From Epiperipatus broadwayi (lineage: Eukaryota; Onychophora; Udeonychophora; Euonychophora; Peripatidae), in the NCBI GenBank assembly GCA_028023455.1, contig JAQFVV010000030.1, forward strand, positions 948,501 through 1,012,500: a stretch of 64,000 nt of DNA, read 5' to 3'. Shown here piece after piece: positions 46,995-59,162 of this stretch (the first letter of the stretch is position 1; every line of letters begins with the position of its first letter). Made by a program: the position numbers and the translations under genes. The notes below the pieces were generated by a model. That model worked only from the letters and a program-made list of their open reading frames with translations, made no database searches and was not told the DNA's origin.

Positions 46995-48649
46995 AAAAAT
47001 AATCAGTATAAATATATTTTATGTACTTAAATGTACGTATTTGCAAATTATATCAAATATGGAATCCAATTGGCCTACTATTCTTTTTTTTTTTTTAAAA
47101 AAATCTTATATTTTAATCTTGTTCCCTTGAAAATATTACATATACAAAATAATAATACAGTAACATATTTTTAATAATCAAGCTTCCAATCAAAGAAATA
47201 TTTAACTTTCATATTATTCCTTAACATTCTAGTTTAACATTTTATTACAAATGCAATTAAAATTAATTGTAATAAAGGTTCATATTTAAATTATGCTCAT
47301 CTTTATACTATTTTTTTTTTGATACCATTCTTTTATTATCAGTTTTAGAATCAAAAAAGACTAATCATAATGAATATATTAGTTAAACAACAAAAAATAT
47401 CATTTAGCAAATAAAGTAGACAATTCATCTAGATAAAATAACATTAAAAAAAAAAATCAAGTCAGATGTCACATGACCTAATTTAATAAGCTTGTATTTA
47501 CAAATGTTATATATAGAGCTCAAAGCTTGTTAAGAGATAAAATAGCAATAATAATAAAAAATGAAGCAAAGTTTTTAACCAGTGATTATTGATAGCTATT
47601 ATAATTTTTTTTAAAAAGTAAAGAACTAAAGAAAAATATTTGGATTTCAAGAGATGAAAAAAATCTAGAAAGCATTCAAATCGTCAAAATAAAATATTAC
47701 TGAAGTGACGGAAAAGAATTTGTAATAAAAATTCATGGAGGAAAAAATGGAAAAAAACCTCATCCTTGCAGTTAATTAATATTTAGCGGTAATTTTGTTA
47801 AAAGTTATTTAGTAAATATATCAAAAATTGTAGAATTTGTATTACAGATATACAAAATTGTGACTAAACACTGCAAATAATATTATTAATCCCCCAAAAA
47901 TTATATTTTATAAATCAACAAACTTGCTTTTGGAGAAAATAGTGAAAATTATTTTCTATTTTGACATAAAGACATTAAACTACGTCATTTAATTTTTCAA
48001 CCCAATCTTTTAGATTTTCATTGTAAATTAAGAAGCAATTTTAAGTTTTGATATATCAACCAAAATTGAAAAGCAATGTCAAGCGATTCTGTCAGTAATT
48101 GTTTCTTTTATTATTGCTTGAACTTTCTGGATCATAACATTTTACATTGATCCTTTAATATATATTCAAAAAACATGACTATTTTTTTAAACTTAAATTC
48201 AGATTAATTTAAATTCACTGCCATACTTATTTATTGTAATAATTTTTATTTACAAATTTAAAGAATTAATAAGTATAAATTTGCTTTTTTACATGATTCT
48301 TACTAATATTCTTTTAAAATCAATGATATACTTTCTTTAAAATTTGAAAGATATATTTTTAGTAAAATATAAACATCATTTTCCAATCTTTATCATGGGT
48401 GTGTATGTATTTGAAAAAAGTAAGTTACTAATTTAAATTAAAAGTGAGACAAAAATAATTTATTGTTAGACATGAAATAATGAGAAGAGAAAAGCCATGT
48501 AAAAATCATTTGAATTAATCTGTTTGCAAAAAAAAAAAATAATAATAAGCACTCATGTCACCATCATTCTTACTGTCTTATACAGATTATGAAAATATAA
48601 AAATTGACAAACATAATAGAATATATATCTTCAATAAAAAAAAAAAATA
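46995..48649. other. AT-rich stretch, no gene seen
   Basis: No recognisable feature. Confidence 0.4.
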
Positions 48650-48657
48650 CATTAGAA

Positions 48658-48813
48658 CAGTGGCTCTCAACCTTTCTAATGCCGTGACCCTTTAATACAG
48701 TTTCTTATGTTGTGGTGACTCCCAATCTTTAATTTTGCTACTGTTATGAATTGAAAATGGTCTTAGGCGACCCCTGTGAAAGAGTTGTTCAACTCACAGG
48801 CTGAGAATCGCTG
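48658..48813 (+). mobile_element. SPIN/URR1-like non-autonomous hAT element
   Basis: A 156-bp element with ends CAGTGGCTCTCAACCT and, inverted, CAGCGATTCTCAGCCT (12 of 16 matching), flanked by a perfect 8-bp duplication CATTAGAA (48650-48657 and 48814-48821). Internal segments CTTTAATACAGTTTCTTATG, TTGTGGTGAC, AATTTTGCTACTGTTATGAA and GGTCTTAGGCGACCCCTGTG are those I associate with the vertebrate hAT MITEs SPIN and URR1. A GTCGCGACC-rich part near the right end is missing. SPIN elements are known for horizontal transfer across tetrapods and some invertebrates. Confidence 0.88.
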
Positions 48814-48821
48814 CATTAGAA

Positions 48822-50060
48822 AAAAATCTGTAATAAATCAGCATAACCAAATATTCATATAATATGTCTACATAGACGTTAATAATAGCATATATCTAAT
48901 TTCAAAATAACCACATTATGTAGTTTGAATTCAGTAGCATCAATTACTGTTTGTAAGGTTTGTGCTGAAATAATTAGTTTTAAAACAGATATTGTACCTT
49001 ATTATTTATTAAGTTCATAATCACTGATCAACATATAATGTATATATATTTTTAAAATAATGAAACTCTTTTATGAATGATATAAACAAAATTCATAATT
49101 TCAAACAGAGCCTAGGATTTACATCATAACTAAGTTGAAATAACGTAATTTTAAAAAACAACAACAACAACAATTAATGTTATACAGTACTTGAATAAAA
49201 CAAAAAAATTAGAAAATTTTAAATGTGTTGTGATTAGTCAAACATTTATTAATAATTATCTAATGATATATCCTTGTAAAAATTATATGTATATATAAAT
49301 AAATAAAAATATTTTTTTTTATTTGTTGATATATTTATTTACCTAATAATTACACTATATAATATTATTAAAATTCATTAATAAACATATATGTGTATAT
49401 ATTTCTAGAGTTAGAAATATTTTTTTTTAATGAAAGTAACTTACAAAATGACCAAGAAAAATAGAATATATATACTGTATATGAAAAAATATAAAGCCGC
49501 AGAAAAAGAATATATATATTAATGTTGTTTTTGAAATTCTAAAGAAATATATATATAATTATTAAAAAATTATTAATCTATAGAAGAATATATTTATTAA
49601 TGTTATTTTTAAAAGGTTGAATATAATAAGAAATAATTATATGTATGAGCAAAAGTTATTATCATAAAATATGCTGAGAAAAAAATAAATCTAATCATAA
49701 ATATACTTTTAGTTGCAGAAAGAACTAATGAATTATCTCTAAAATAGAGATCAATAATATCCTCAACAAAGTAAATGTGATTGAAGAAGAGGTAAATCAC
49801 TGATTAGTAAAATTATTAATTTGGAATAGAATCAAGTAAATTAATAATACATCAAAATGTCCCCTATTAAATATAAGAAAAGCATTTATGAGAGTAAAAT
49901 TTGAATTTATAGAAAACAATGTTAAAAATAATTGTTATTTATATATGTGAGTGAAAATAAAATAAATTAATTAAAAATAACATTAATAACTTTTGTGTAT
50001 GTTCGACTAACATTATAGTAAAATAGGACTAATCTAATAACTACATTATCACACTGTGAA
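48822..50060. other. AT-rich stretch, no gene seen
   Basis: No recognisable feature other than a short CAA run near 49160. Confidence 0.4.
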
Positions 50061-50062
50061 TA

Positions 50063-50302
50063 TAAAACAGGCAAAACTCTCTATACGAATAAGCCAGAGT
50101 AATCAATGGATGTCAGAAGGCTTGTGCATAAAATCCTCATCTAGTGCCTACTCATCCAATATCCCCAGACTAGTTTCTGGCTAGAGGTGATATTGGATAA
50201 GTAGGCACTAGATGAGGATTTTATGCACAAACCTTCTGGCATCCATTGATTACTCTGGCTTGCACTGAGTGGCAATATGTATAGAGAGTTTTGCCTGTTT
50301 TA
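50063..50302. repeat. Hairpin MITE, 240 bp
   Basis: Nearly complete palindrome: TAAAACAGGCAAAACTCTCT at the left end and its complement at the right, with long matching inner arms (CCAGAGTAATCAATGGATG, GTGCATAAAATCCTCATC, TAGTGCCTACT) and a loop of about 30 bp. Flanked by TA. A transcript would form a very long hairpin. Confidence 0.8.
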
Positions 50303-50957
50303 AAAACAGTTATAAGCATGCATAAAAAATGGTGATCATGTGTCCCTGTGTATATGTATAATAGAATACAAAATGATGAAAAAGAACGTCAATTTTTTAA
50401 GAACATGAAAAATATATAGCATTCTTACAAACTAAGATTGATGTTATTTATGAAGAAGAATGATTGGAGATGTAATATTATAGAAACTTAGTTTATAACA
50501 TTCTAATCATACCATTAACATTAAAACTTGGTGCCCATTATTGATGTTGACTGCATTATTGGTTTGGACAAAGATGCATAATTTTTGAATTTATTATTTT
50601 ATAACTATTATTAATTTTGAAAATTCAATTAGACAATTAATCATTATATTATACCATTAATTTTTATAAATACCATATTTACATATATTTTTCTATGTTA
50701 TATATTTCAAGTTTCTTGTCCGATCAAAAGAGAGATAGGAAAAACAGTATTATTCTACAACCAAGTCCCTAATGCTTGAGTTTCTTAATACAATTGATTA
50801 ATTTATTTAATAAAATAACACAATTTATTTTAGCATCTCACAATTTAGAGCAATATCATAAATCTTTAATAATTTTTTAAAATGCATAAATATTATTTGA
50901 AGAATCACACATATACATATAAATAACATTTGTCTAAATCGCATGTTATTAAATTAG
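50303..50957. other. AT-rich stretch, no gene seen
   Basis: No recognisable feature. Confidence 0.4.
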
Positions 50958-51225
50958 TAATAAATTGAAAGGTTGCTAGTAAAATTAAAAACTCAGTGAG
51001 TAATAAATGAATATGTTTATATCTTCATGCTTTCAAGCCAAGATGCTTAAGACTGTCTTATATATATATAAAGTAAAGAAAAGAGTGGTATCATTCTTTT
51101 CTTATCAAAATCTCTGTCATGCGTCAAGGCCTGATCGCTCTTCAGACCACTGTTTAACATCTGATTGGTTGTCTGAGAAACAACAGTAGATGCATGCGAA
51201 AGACTAGCAACCTTTCAATTTATTA
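50958..51225. repeat. MITE with perfect 23-bp TIRs
   Basis: The 23 bases at 50958-50980, starting TAATAAATTGAAAGG, recur exactly inverted at 51203-51225. The 268-bp unit is noncoding and has a GC-richer part near 51110-51170. The class is unknown, but perfect TIRs suggest recent activity. Confidence 0.7.
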
Positions 51226-52440
51226 CATATACATATATTGAAATACAATATAGTATTTCATATAACAATTTGCAATAGTAGATATCAAAGAAATTTAAAA
51301 TAGAGCAAATAAATATGTTTTTTCATTCAATCTTTTTTTACAATTAGTATTAATTTTTTAGTACTAATAGTTAATTAGAACTTCAGTAATAAATTTTGAA
51401 CAATTATTGTTCCAATAATCTAACTTTTTAAAAAAAATTAATCATATTATTATATAAATCTAATTTTTGAATGAAATACTGAAATTTTTTTAAAAACTAA
51501 ATTCTCTTACGGCTAAAGGAACTGAAAAATTTTAAAAATTATTTCTTCCATTTTATATAGTTAAATAGATCATATAAATAAATATCAAAGACATTTAATT
51601 TTTCCTTTATTATATTTCATTTATTTTTATCTTTGATAAAAAAAAAAAAACGTAACTAAAATCTAAAATCTTTTATAGTAATGATTAAGATTTTAAATTA
51701 TTTATCTATCAAACAAACCAAAAAAATAAAATAAAAAAATACCATTTCCATGTACAACTTTGTGCTTTAGAAAAAAAAAAAAAATTTGTCCCTTAATAGA
51801 CAAAATAAATTTCCATAGTTAAAATAATTAAATTCTGATATTTTAAATAATGAAACATATTTAAATATATATATATTTACAATCGTTTTTAGTACCGAAC
51901 TTTAGTAAATAAATGATTATAAAACATCAGTAACAAAACTTGAAAAACAAAACCCAATAATTAAGTATATTTTTAATTAAAAATAGTAAATAATTTTTGA
52001 TTTATTTCCAGATATTTATTATAAAAAAAAATTATTCAGATTTATAATAAAATTTTATATGATCTTCAATTTTATTTATTTTGTAATTTAAGAAAATCAT
52101 TTTTTATTTGCCATAAATAAAAACTTCCAAGCACAATTTCTTTGCACTAAAAGAAATTTATTTTTTATAGAAAAATTTGGTATAAAATCAAACTTTTTTA
52201 TTTTTTGAAATAAATTAATTTTGTTGATTAAATTTATTTGACTTATGAAAAGAATATTAGTTATTAAATTATTTAAAAAACTATACTTTTGTTGTTTAAA
52301 AAATTATTACTATCACATAAAAATTCAGACTAAGTAATTCAAATAAGTTTCATTCCTCATTTATATAAATAAACATACACACAAAGTAGCAATTTATTAT
52401 TAGATAAATTGATACAATTTTAGTACAACAATATTCTATT
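51226..52440. other. AT-rich stretch, no gene seen
   Basis: Extreme A/T runs; no feature recognised. Confidence 0.4.
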
Positions 52441-52441
52441 T

Positions 52442-52995
52442 TATATAATATACCATATACTCCTTAATTAGCACTTTACAATGCAATTTTAACATATGAT
52501 TTATTTCTTCTTGCTTACAGTTTCAACTACTCTGCAGTCATCATCAGAGCTACAATATTTAAACATATGCAATTAATACCTAGCCATACACACATGTATA
52601 CCAAGGTATACATATAAATATATATATACACACACATATAAAACCATAATGACATTTTAAACCATATTTTAAACTATGGATTTTAATATTTTAAAAATAC
52701 TAATATTCTTTTATTCTATATTTATAATCAACTAATTTCCTCTATTTACAAATACAAAAAATATGTCTTAAAATGTCATTATGGTTTTATATGTGTGTGT
52801 GTATATATATACATTTGTATATGTATGTATTGGTATATATATATGTGTATGGTTAGGTATTAATTGTATATGTTTAAATATTGTAGCTCTGATATTGACT
52901 GCAGGGCAGTTGAAACTGTAAGCAAGAAGAAATAAATCATATGTTAAAATTGTATTGTAAAGTGTTAATTAAGGAGTATATGGTATATTATATAA
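52442..52995. mobile_element. Long inverted repeat with two hammerhead-like cores
   Basis: Arms of about 225 bp (52442-52665 and about 52765-52995) are highly similar inverted copies. They start at TATATAATATACCATATACT and include the segment CTTCTTGCTTACAGTTTCAA. Each arm carries the CTGATGA/stem/GAAAC motif: 52518-52550 on minus, and 52886-52918 on plus where CTGATGA has become CTGATAT. Related to the repeat at 35.6 kb. Paired inverted copies of a terminal unit are a known Penelope-like arrangement, but no RT or GIY-YIG sequence is present. Confidence 0.65.
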
Positions 52996-55900
52996 TTAAT
53001 CAATGCAAATAAGGAGAAGTGGAAAGAAATTTTACTACTTCAATCTTCTATTTTACTACAATGTAAATAATGAAAAGCGATTTTAAAAATCCCTTTGCAT
53101 GATTAAGGGCAGTGGTAGAATAATGGATTGATTGTTAAAGATCCTCAGATTGTAACCGATTGTCATTTTCAAAGCTCCAACATTATAAGACCCCCAGAAA
53201 TGACAAATCAATAGATTATTTTATGATATTTTTTTGTACATTACTTTTATTTAGAAGTATTGTAAATTGTTATTTAAAAAGAAATTTTAAAGTATTTATT
53301 TACTTTATCCATTCTGTACATTCAACTAAACAAACAAATAAAGATTAGCCACCAGTAATTAACTAATCACAATTATAATAACAATAGTAGTAATAATAAT
53401 TTAATTCAATAGTTTAGATTTTTTTTAAAAATAATTATATTTAAAGTTTAAGAATTTTTTTTAAAAAAGTTTAATTCTCATTATTTATATATAACAGAAC
53501 TGGAAAGAAAATATTAAGAAAATCATACATCACCCTTAATCTATAAGCTATAATTTTTTTTTCCCAATCATTTTTCAAAATAGCATTTATGAAAATATAT
53601 GTGAATCACTTACATCAGTATACATCTTCTTCCTAATTCAGTCTAGACAAAATATCAAGCTTTCCACCATTTTTCTATATTACATTTTATTTTTATAACC
53701 TGTTTTTTATTGCACCAATTGGACATTTAAATGTTATTAAAATCATAAAAATTGTCTAGTGCAAATCAAAAGACAAACTATATATAAATAAAAAATATAC
53801 AATGCAAGTAATTTTTTTTTGATCTTTTATACCTACAACTTACTAGTAATGGTCAGAAAGTTAATTGGATATTATTATTATAGTAGAATGTTAATATTCA
53901 TGTTAAAAAGATTTATTATAAAATTTAGTATCTTATAAATGAAAGATAGTTCACTGTAAAAATATATATTGTAAATACTAGACTTATAAAATAGTCTGTA
54001 AATAGACAGCATATATATATATCCAACCATTTGTTATTTTATGGAGAGCACAATATACTCATTTTACCATTATGCATTATACTGGAAACTTTCGCTATTC
54101 TTTCAGCTAAGAATAGCTAAATACTCATTAATACAGTAGTTGGAATGACTTTGAAGAGATTACATGAAAAACCAATCTCCAGGTTCTGTTCTGTATTTAA
54201 ACTCCATATTATGAGCATAATTTATAGCAATTATCAAACTATTATAAGCCAATAATAATAACTATTTTGAAGAGAGGATTTGTCTTAATAGATGCTTGAA
54301 AATAAGATATATTAAAAATTGTATACTTAAAAGGATACATTTTTATTTTATAGTCTTAACATGCTTATAGTATACCCATGGCTTCAAATCAAATATGAAC
54401 TAAATTATGACATTTGTAGAAAACCAGACTATATGTTAAAAATACAGTACAAACTCTGTTGAATGCTAGTGGTCTGCAAATACATATCCTCTATTGAATG
54501 GTTACTATATTATGCTTCTTGTATTTTTTTGACATCACTTTTTCCTCAATTATGATGCTAATTTATGGACCAAATGCATGGTCCACCCCCCCCACCCCCT
54601 CATGACCAAATGATAGAAAAATTATATGGGATAACATGACCCACTATATTTACATATATGTTGAACAACTCTTACTCATAAACTTTGGCTTCTTGCTCTA
54701 GTTTGTAGCAGTAAAGCAGATAAGTTTATAGATGGGAGTTGTTTGTTATATATGTTGTGATCGGAGGTCAATGTTATATACGTTTTCACTTTTCTTGCTC
54801 ATGAGGGAATGCAAATCATATATTCAGCACCCAAAACATTAACATCATATACTAAGAAAGAGATACCAAAAAAGAAATAAAGAAGATAATTTATTTTACT
54901 AATTCAGAAAATATTATCAATCAGAAGACTAATATCATCAACCAAGTCTGTTCTGGAATTTAATAAGAAGAAAGATTTCTAAAAGTGACAGAGTCCAGTT
55001 TGACATATACAGAATTAAATATTTCCATATAAATATGTATGATATAAAAAGGCCGCTTACATTTCAAGATATACACAGCATGTAAAGTAATAAAATTTAT
55101 ATGGAATGCTAAAAGAAAATAAACCAGAGTGTATTATTTTTTTTTTACAATAAATTCTTCATGAAGATAATATTCATAGTTCTTAATAAAAATTCACTTT
55201 AGTGGCGGAATGAGATATATATCATAAAATTTTATCAACAAATTCAGTTTGGACTTCCACTTTTTTATTATAATGAAAAGAAGCTTGTGCTATTTTTTTT
55301 GTTCAATGGTTATTAAAAAAATTTTCATGTATACATGTCTAAGTATTGAAATTTACATGATACATGCATGTAAATGTTACACACGGAACCTCTATTTTAC
55401 GACAAATATTGTTTTATTATAAACTAGAATATTTATCGTCCTTATTAAGGACACCAACAAAGGTGCGCATATGCGTCTATACATCTTTATAAGTAAATAT
55501 TTATTTATACAACACACAAATAAAATAATCAAATGGACTGTCTAATCACGTGTTACATCACTTCTCATACTTAAAGAGATATACGAAGTGACATATGTAT
55601 AGGAATTGATGAACTGTTAGATTATTAAATAAAAAAAATTTGCAAAAATAAATTACTACAAATTGATTACGTTAAATTTAGAAATTTAACGGAGGAAGTA
55701 TACATAGCAATAATGTAGAAATAAAAATACCAGTATAAAGATAATAAATATATGATCAAATAGATAATTTAATATATATTTAAAAGGTCAATATGAAAAC
55801 CATCGCACCACTTCCCCAATCCCTAAATATAAAACTTTAAAACAAAAAGTGAAGCTTCTGTATTTAGGAAATGCATAACATCACTATAAAATATTTTTGT

Positions 55901-56072
55901 AACAGTTTACAATACCAATGACAAAAAATAAGAATAAACTTCAGTTTTAACAGCTAAAGACATATTATCATTAGAAACATATATTGTATAAATTATTTTA
56001 ACAATTCACAAAAAAAAAAAAAAAGAAAAACAATTTACATTACAAGCAAAATAGCAATAAAAATAAATAACA
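52996..56072. other. AT-rich stretch; includes the 3' flank of the zinc-finger gene
   Basis: No second gene is seen. The part just below 56073 should hold the 3' UTR of the minus-strand gene; TTTATT (AATAAA on minus) occurs for example near 55504, but the polyadenylation site cannot be chosen from sequence alone. Confidence 0.4.
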
Positions 56073-59000
56073 TTAAGGAATTGGTCTATAAGGTTTGAAG
56101 TCACTTCCAGGCCAAACAGATGACTGGGACGGTTCGTTTTTATCATTATTTTGAGAGTTACTTGCAGAGACATGTGGCAGGTTTAAATCGTTACTTGGAA
56201 AAAAGTGCTTAACAATACTACTTTCATATAAACAACTACCGTAAAAGCTTCCTATAGGCCTAGAAGGCATGTCATGACTATTTCTTGGAAAAGGATGACT
56301 TGTCACATCGTTTGAAACTGAATTTGTAATTGAATTTGTATTCAGCAAATTATTTGGCCAAGCGAGAGTCTTTGCAGGAGTACAACTAGTTGTTTCTGAA
56401 GCATCTGATGAAGAATTGGATACTGTTGTTGGTGGAGGTGGTGGTTTGTGACTTTTTACATGCTCAATAAATTTTTTATTATCTGCAGATGAATACGAAC
56501 ATGACTCGCATGAGAAAACTCCTTTGTTTGGATGTCTGGTTGCCATGTGCTTTTTAAAAGCATAATCATTACTTACAGCATAAGGACAATGCAAGCATTT
56601 AAACCGTTTTTCTCCAGTATGAGTCATTTTATGTATTTTAAGTAAATGCTTGTGAGCCGCTTTATACTCACACTGATCACATTCGAATGGTTTTTCTCCT
56701 GTATGTTGCCTAGAATGACGTTTAAAAGAAAATAAAACATTAGTTGAATAACCACATTCATTACAAATATGTTTTTTTGTGGGGTCTTTACATATTTGAG
56801 CTTTATCTGCTAATAACGCATTTTGTAAACTAATCTGATGACTACTGACATGTTCATTAAATTTCTTTTCATCTACAAATGAATAACAACACATCTGGCA
56901 TGAATATAAACCTTTTTCACCAGGATGCACAGATTTTAAATGCTTTTTGAAGATAAATGTATTATTTACAGCATAAGAACAATATGGACACTGATGTTTT
57001 TTAATTCCCAAATGAAGCAATTTATGTCTTTTCATTTTTTCATTATTTTCAGATCTATACTCACACTGATCACATATGAAAGGATTATCTATAGTGTGCA
57101 AAAGTAAATGTTTTTTAAAATGAGGAAGATAATTGGTTGTATAGTTACAGATTGTACAAGAATGTTTCTCCAACTTCACTTTATCATTCCCATCATTTGT
57201 TTTTAAGGAATTAAAACCATCTGACTTGTCAATAATAGAACCAATAATTTTAAAAGTGGAATGATCATTAATAATGTTTTTGTTGTCATTTGAATTTCCA
57301 TTTTCACTTATTTCATTTTCATCAATTTTTCCAAAAGCTCCTTTTTTATGGGCATTGATATGTTCTTGTAATTCAGTTTCTCCGACAGAAATAAATGAAC
57401 ATAATTCACAAGAAAATAATTTTTCTATTTTAGGATGTTTAGTTATTAGATGTAATTTATATTTAAAATTTTGCTTAGTATTATAATCACAGTGCGGACA
57501 TTTATACAAGCGTTCTTCCGCATGCTTTCGAACATGACTTTCATATCTATATCGTTTGTCTGTTTTATAATCACAAATATCACACTGAAATGGTTTTTCA
57601 CCAGTGTGCTGTCGGAGATGTCTTCTAAAGTCGCTAATGCGATAAGTTGAATAATCACACATAGAACAGATTTTTTTATCTATATCTTTAACATCAGAGA
57701 CGGACATAACACCATCTTTATGAGCCTCCGCATGGTGCTGAAATTTACTTTCATCAACAAACGAACAAGTACATATGCTACATGTGAAAAGACCTTGCCC
57801 TTCGTGTTTAGATTTTAAATGAATTTTATAAAGATCTGCTCTCATTGCACTATAGTTACAAATAGCACAGTGAAAAAGTTTCTCTCCTGAATGTTTCATT
57901 TTATGATATTTTAATCGGTATTTTTCAGCAGTTTTGTAATCACAAATATCACACTGATATGGCTTCTCTCCAGTATGCTGCCGCATATGTACTTTTAAAG
58001 CAGAACTATGCCTAGTAATATAACCACAAAAACTGCAAGATAATACATGGGAATGGTCAGTATTGTGAGTATTCAGATGTTCTTGAAAAGATGTCCATTT
58101 AGAAGACACAAAGGTGCAAAATTTACAAGCAAATACAATAGGTTTTCCAATATGTTTCACTTTTAGATGAATTTTATAAGGAAGTAACCCCGAAGAAGCA
58201 TAATCACAATAGGGACATTTATATTCAGACTCCGATAAAGAACTAATTTTAATATCTTGAGGGAACTCTTTATCAGGCTGCTTCTCTATAGAGTGGTTTA
58301 ATTTAATATGATGTTCTAAATTGATATTATGTAAACTTTTAAAATTGCATTGATTGCATTTATGCTCAATACAATTATGCATTACAACTTTGTGGTTGTA
58401 CAAACTTTTAACATCAGCAAAATGCATGAAACAAATATGACATTCACAGGTGGAATGCTCCTGACCATGTGCAGTATATTTGGACTCTTCTTCAAAAATC
58501 TTTTGACAGACTTCACATTTAAAGCCACTATCAATGATAGAAACTGAAGGGCATTGTTGTCCTTCAGAATGCATGTCACTGAGAGATGAGCTAAAAGCAA
58601 CCATTTCTCGTTCATGAGCAGCCAAATGCTTTATAAGATGAGTATACCATGAAAATACCTCATTGCATATCTCACATTTGAAAAATCTCTTCCCAACATG
58701 AATGACTTTGTGAGAATTCAGAAGTTCTTGGCAATCAGCTTTATAGCCGCACATTTCACAAGTTACCATTTCCAAATCCAGTTCGTGAATTTGCCACAAA
58801 TGGTATTGCAACTGGGGCCAGCTGTTTAGCTTTTCAAAACATTCAACACACGTGTAGCAATCTTCTTCAAGGCTATGACATTTTAAGTGATATTTAAAAT
58901 TTTCTTCCAGTTTAAACACAGCTTTGCAACTGCTCCAAGAACACCTGATGAAGCATAAAGAAGATTGCTGGAGGCAAACTTGCGTAAGCATCGTTTCATT

Positions 59001-59162
59001 AAAAATATACTCTACGAAATACTTTGGTACGTTATTTTCAGTACTATTAAAATTTCCTACATCTTGTAAAGCATCATTTGAACAAAGAGCAGCTAACGTT
59101 GTAGAGTTCTCAAGAAAACTATCCAACAATTGGTCTTTAATAGGATCCATTATCAAATCCAT
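56073..59162 (-). CDS. Multi-C2H2 zinc-finger protein, 25 fingers, single exon
   Basis: An intact 1029-residue frame, presumably a nuclear DNA-binding regulator. I count 25 C2H2 fingers. The first, at 74-96, has a C-x4-C spacing; then 105-126, 135-155, 163-183, 216-236, 241-262, 269-290 and 316-337, and on to 885-905. From about residue 316 the fingers form a four-finger cassette repeated about four times (376-481, 499-605, 669-775, 800-905), preceded by a half cassette. The third finger of each cassette (8, 12, 16, 20, 24) has H-x4-H and the rest H-x3-H. TGEKP linkers join fingers 1 and 2 of cassettes 1, 2 and 4. Residues 1-73 hold no finger, BTB or KRAB domain; the tail (906-1029) starts with a proline run and is Ser/Asn-rich. 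The start has A at -3 and G at +4, and an in-frame stop lies about 50 bp upstream; Met5 is an alternative. No intron is needed, though 5' noncoding exons are possible. It resembles REST- or hunchback-type arrays but no ortholog is assigned. Confidence 0.93.
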   Translation of the reverse strand: MDLIMDPIKDQLLDSFLENSTTLAALCSNDALQDVGNFNSTENNVPKYFVEYIFNETMLTQVCLQQSSLCFIRCSWSSCKAVFKLEENFKYHLKCHSLEEDCYTCVECFEKLNSWPQLQYHLWQIHELDLEMVTCEMCGYKADCQELLNSHKVIHVGKRFFKCEICNEVFSWYTHLIKHLAAHEREMVAFSSSLSDMHSEGQQCPSVSIIDSGFKCEVCQKIFEEESKYTAHGQEHSTCECHICFMHFADVKSLYNHKVVMHNCIEHKCNQCNFKSLHNINLEHHIKLNHSIEKQPDKEFPQDIKISSLSESEYKCPYCDYASSGLLPYKIHLKVKHIGKPIVFACKFCTFVSSKWTSFQEHLNTHNTDHSHVLSCSFCGYITRHSSALKVHMRQHTGEKPYQCDICDYKTAEKYRLKYHKMKHSGEKLFHCAICNYSAMRADLYKIHLKSKHEGQGLFTCSICTCSFVDESKFQHHAEAHKDGVMSVSDVKDIDKKICSMCDYSTYRISDFRRHLRQHTGEKPFQCDICDYKTDKRYRYESHVRKHAEERLYKCPHCDYNTKQNFKYKLHLITKHPKIEKLFSCELCSFISVGETELQEHINAHKKGAFGKIDENEISENGNSNDNKNIINDHSTFKIIGSIIDKSDGFNSLKTNDGNDKVKLEKHSCTICNYTTNYLPHFKKHLLLHTIDNPFICDQCEYRSENNEKMKRHKLLHLGIKKHQCPYCSYAVNNTFIFKKHLKSVHPGEKGLYSCQMCCYSFVDEKKFNEHVSSHQISLQNALLADKAQICKDPTKKHICNECGYSTNVLFSFKRHSRQHTGEKPFECDQCEYKAAHKHLLKIHKMTHTGEKRFKCLHCPYAVSNDYAFKKHMATRHPNKGVFSCESCSYSSADNKKFIEHVKSHKPPPPPTTVSNSSSDASETTSCTPAKTLAWPNNLLNTNSITNSVSNDVTSHPFPRNSHDMPSRPIGSFYGSCLYESSIVKHFFPSNDLNLPHVSASNSQNNDKNEPSQSSVWPGSDFKPYRPIP

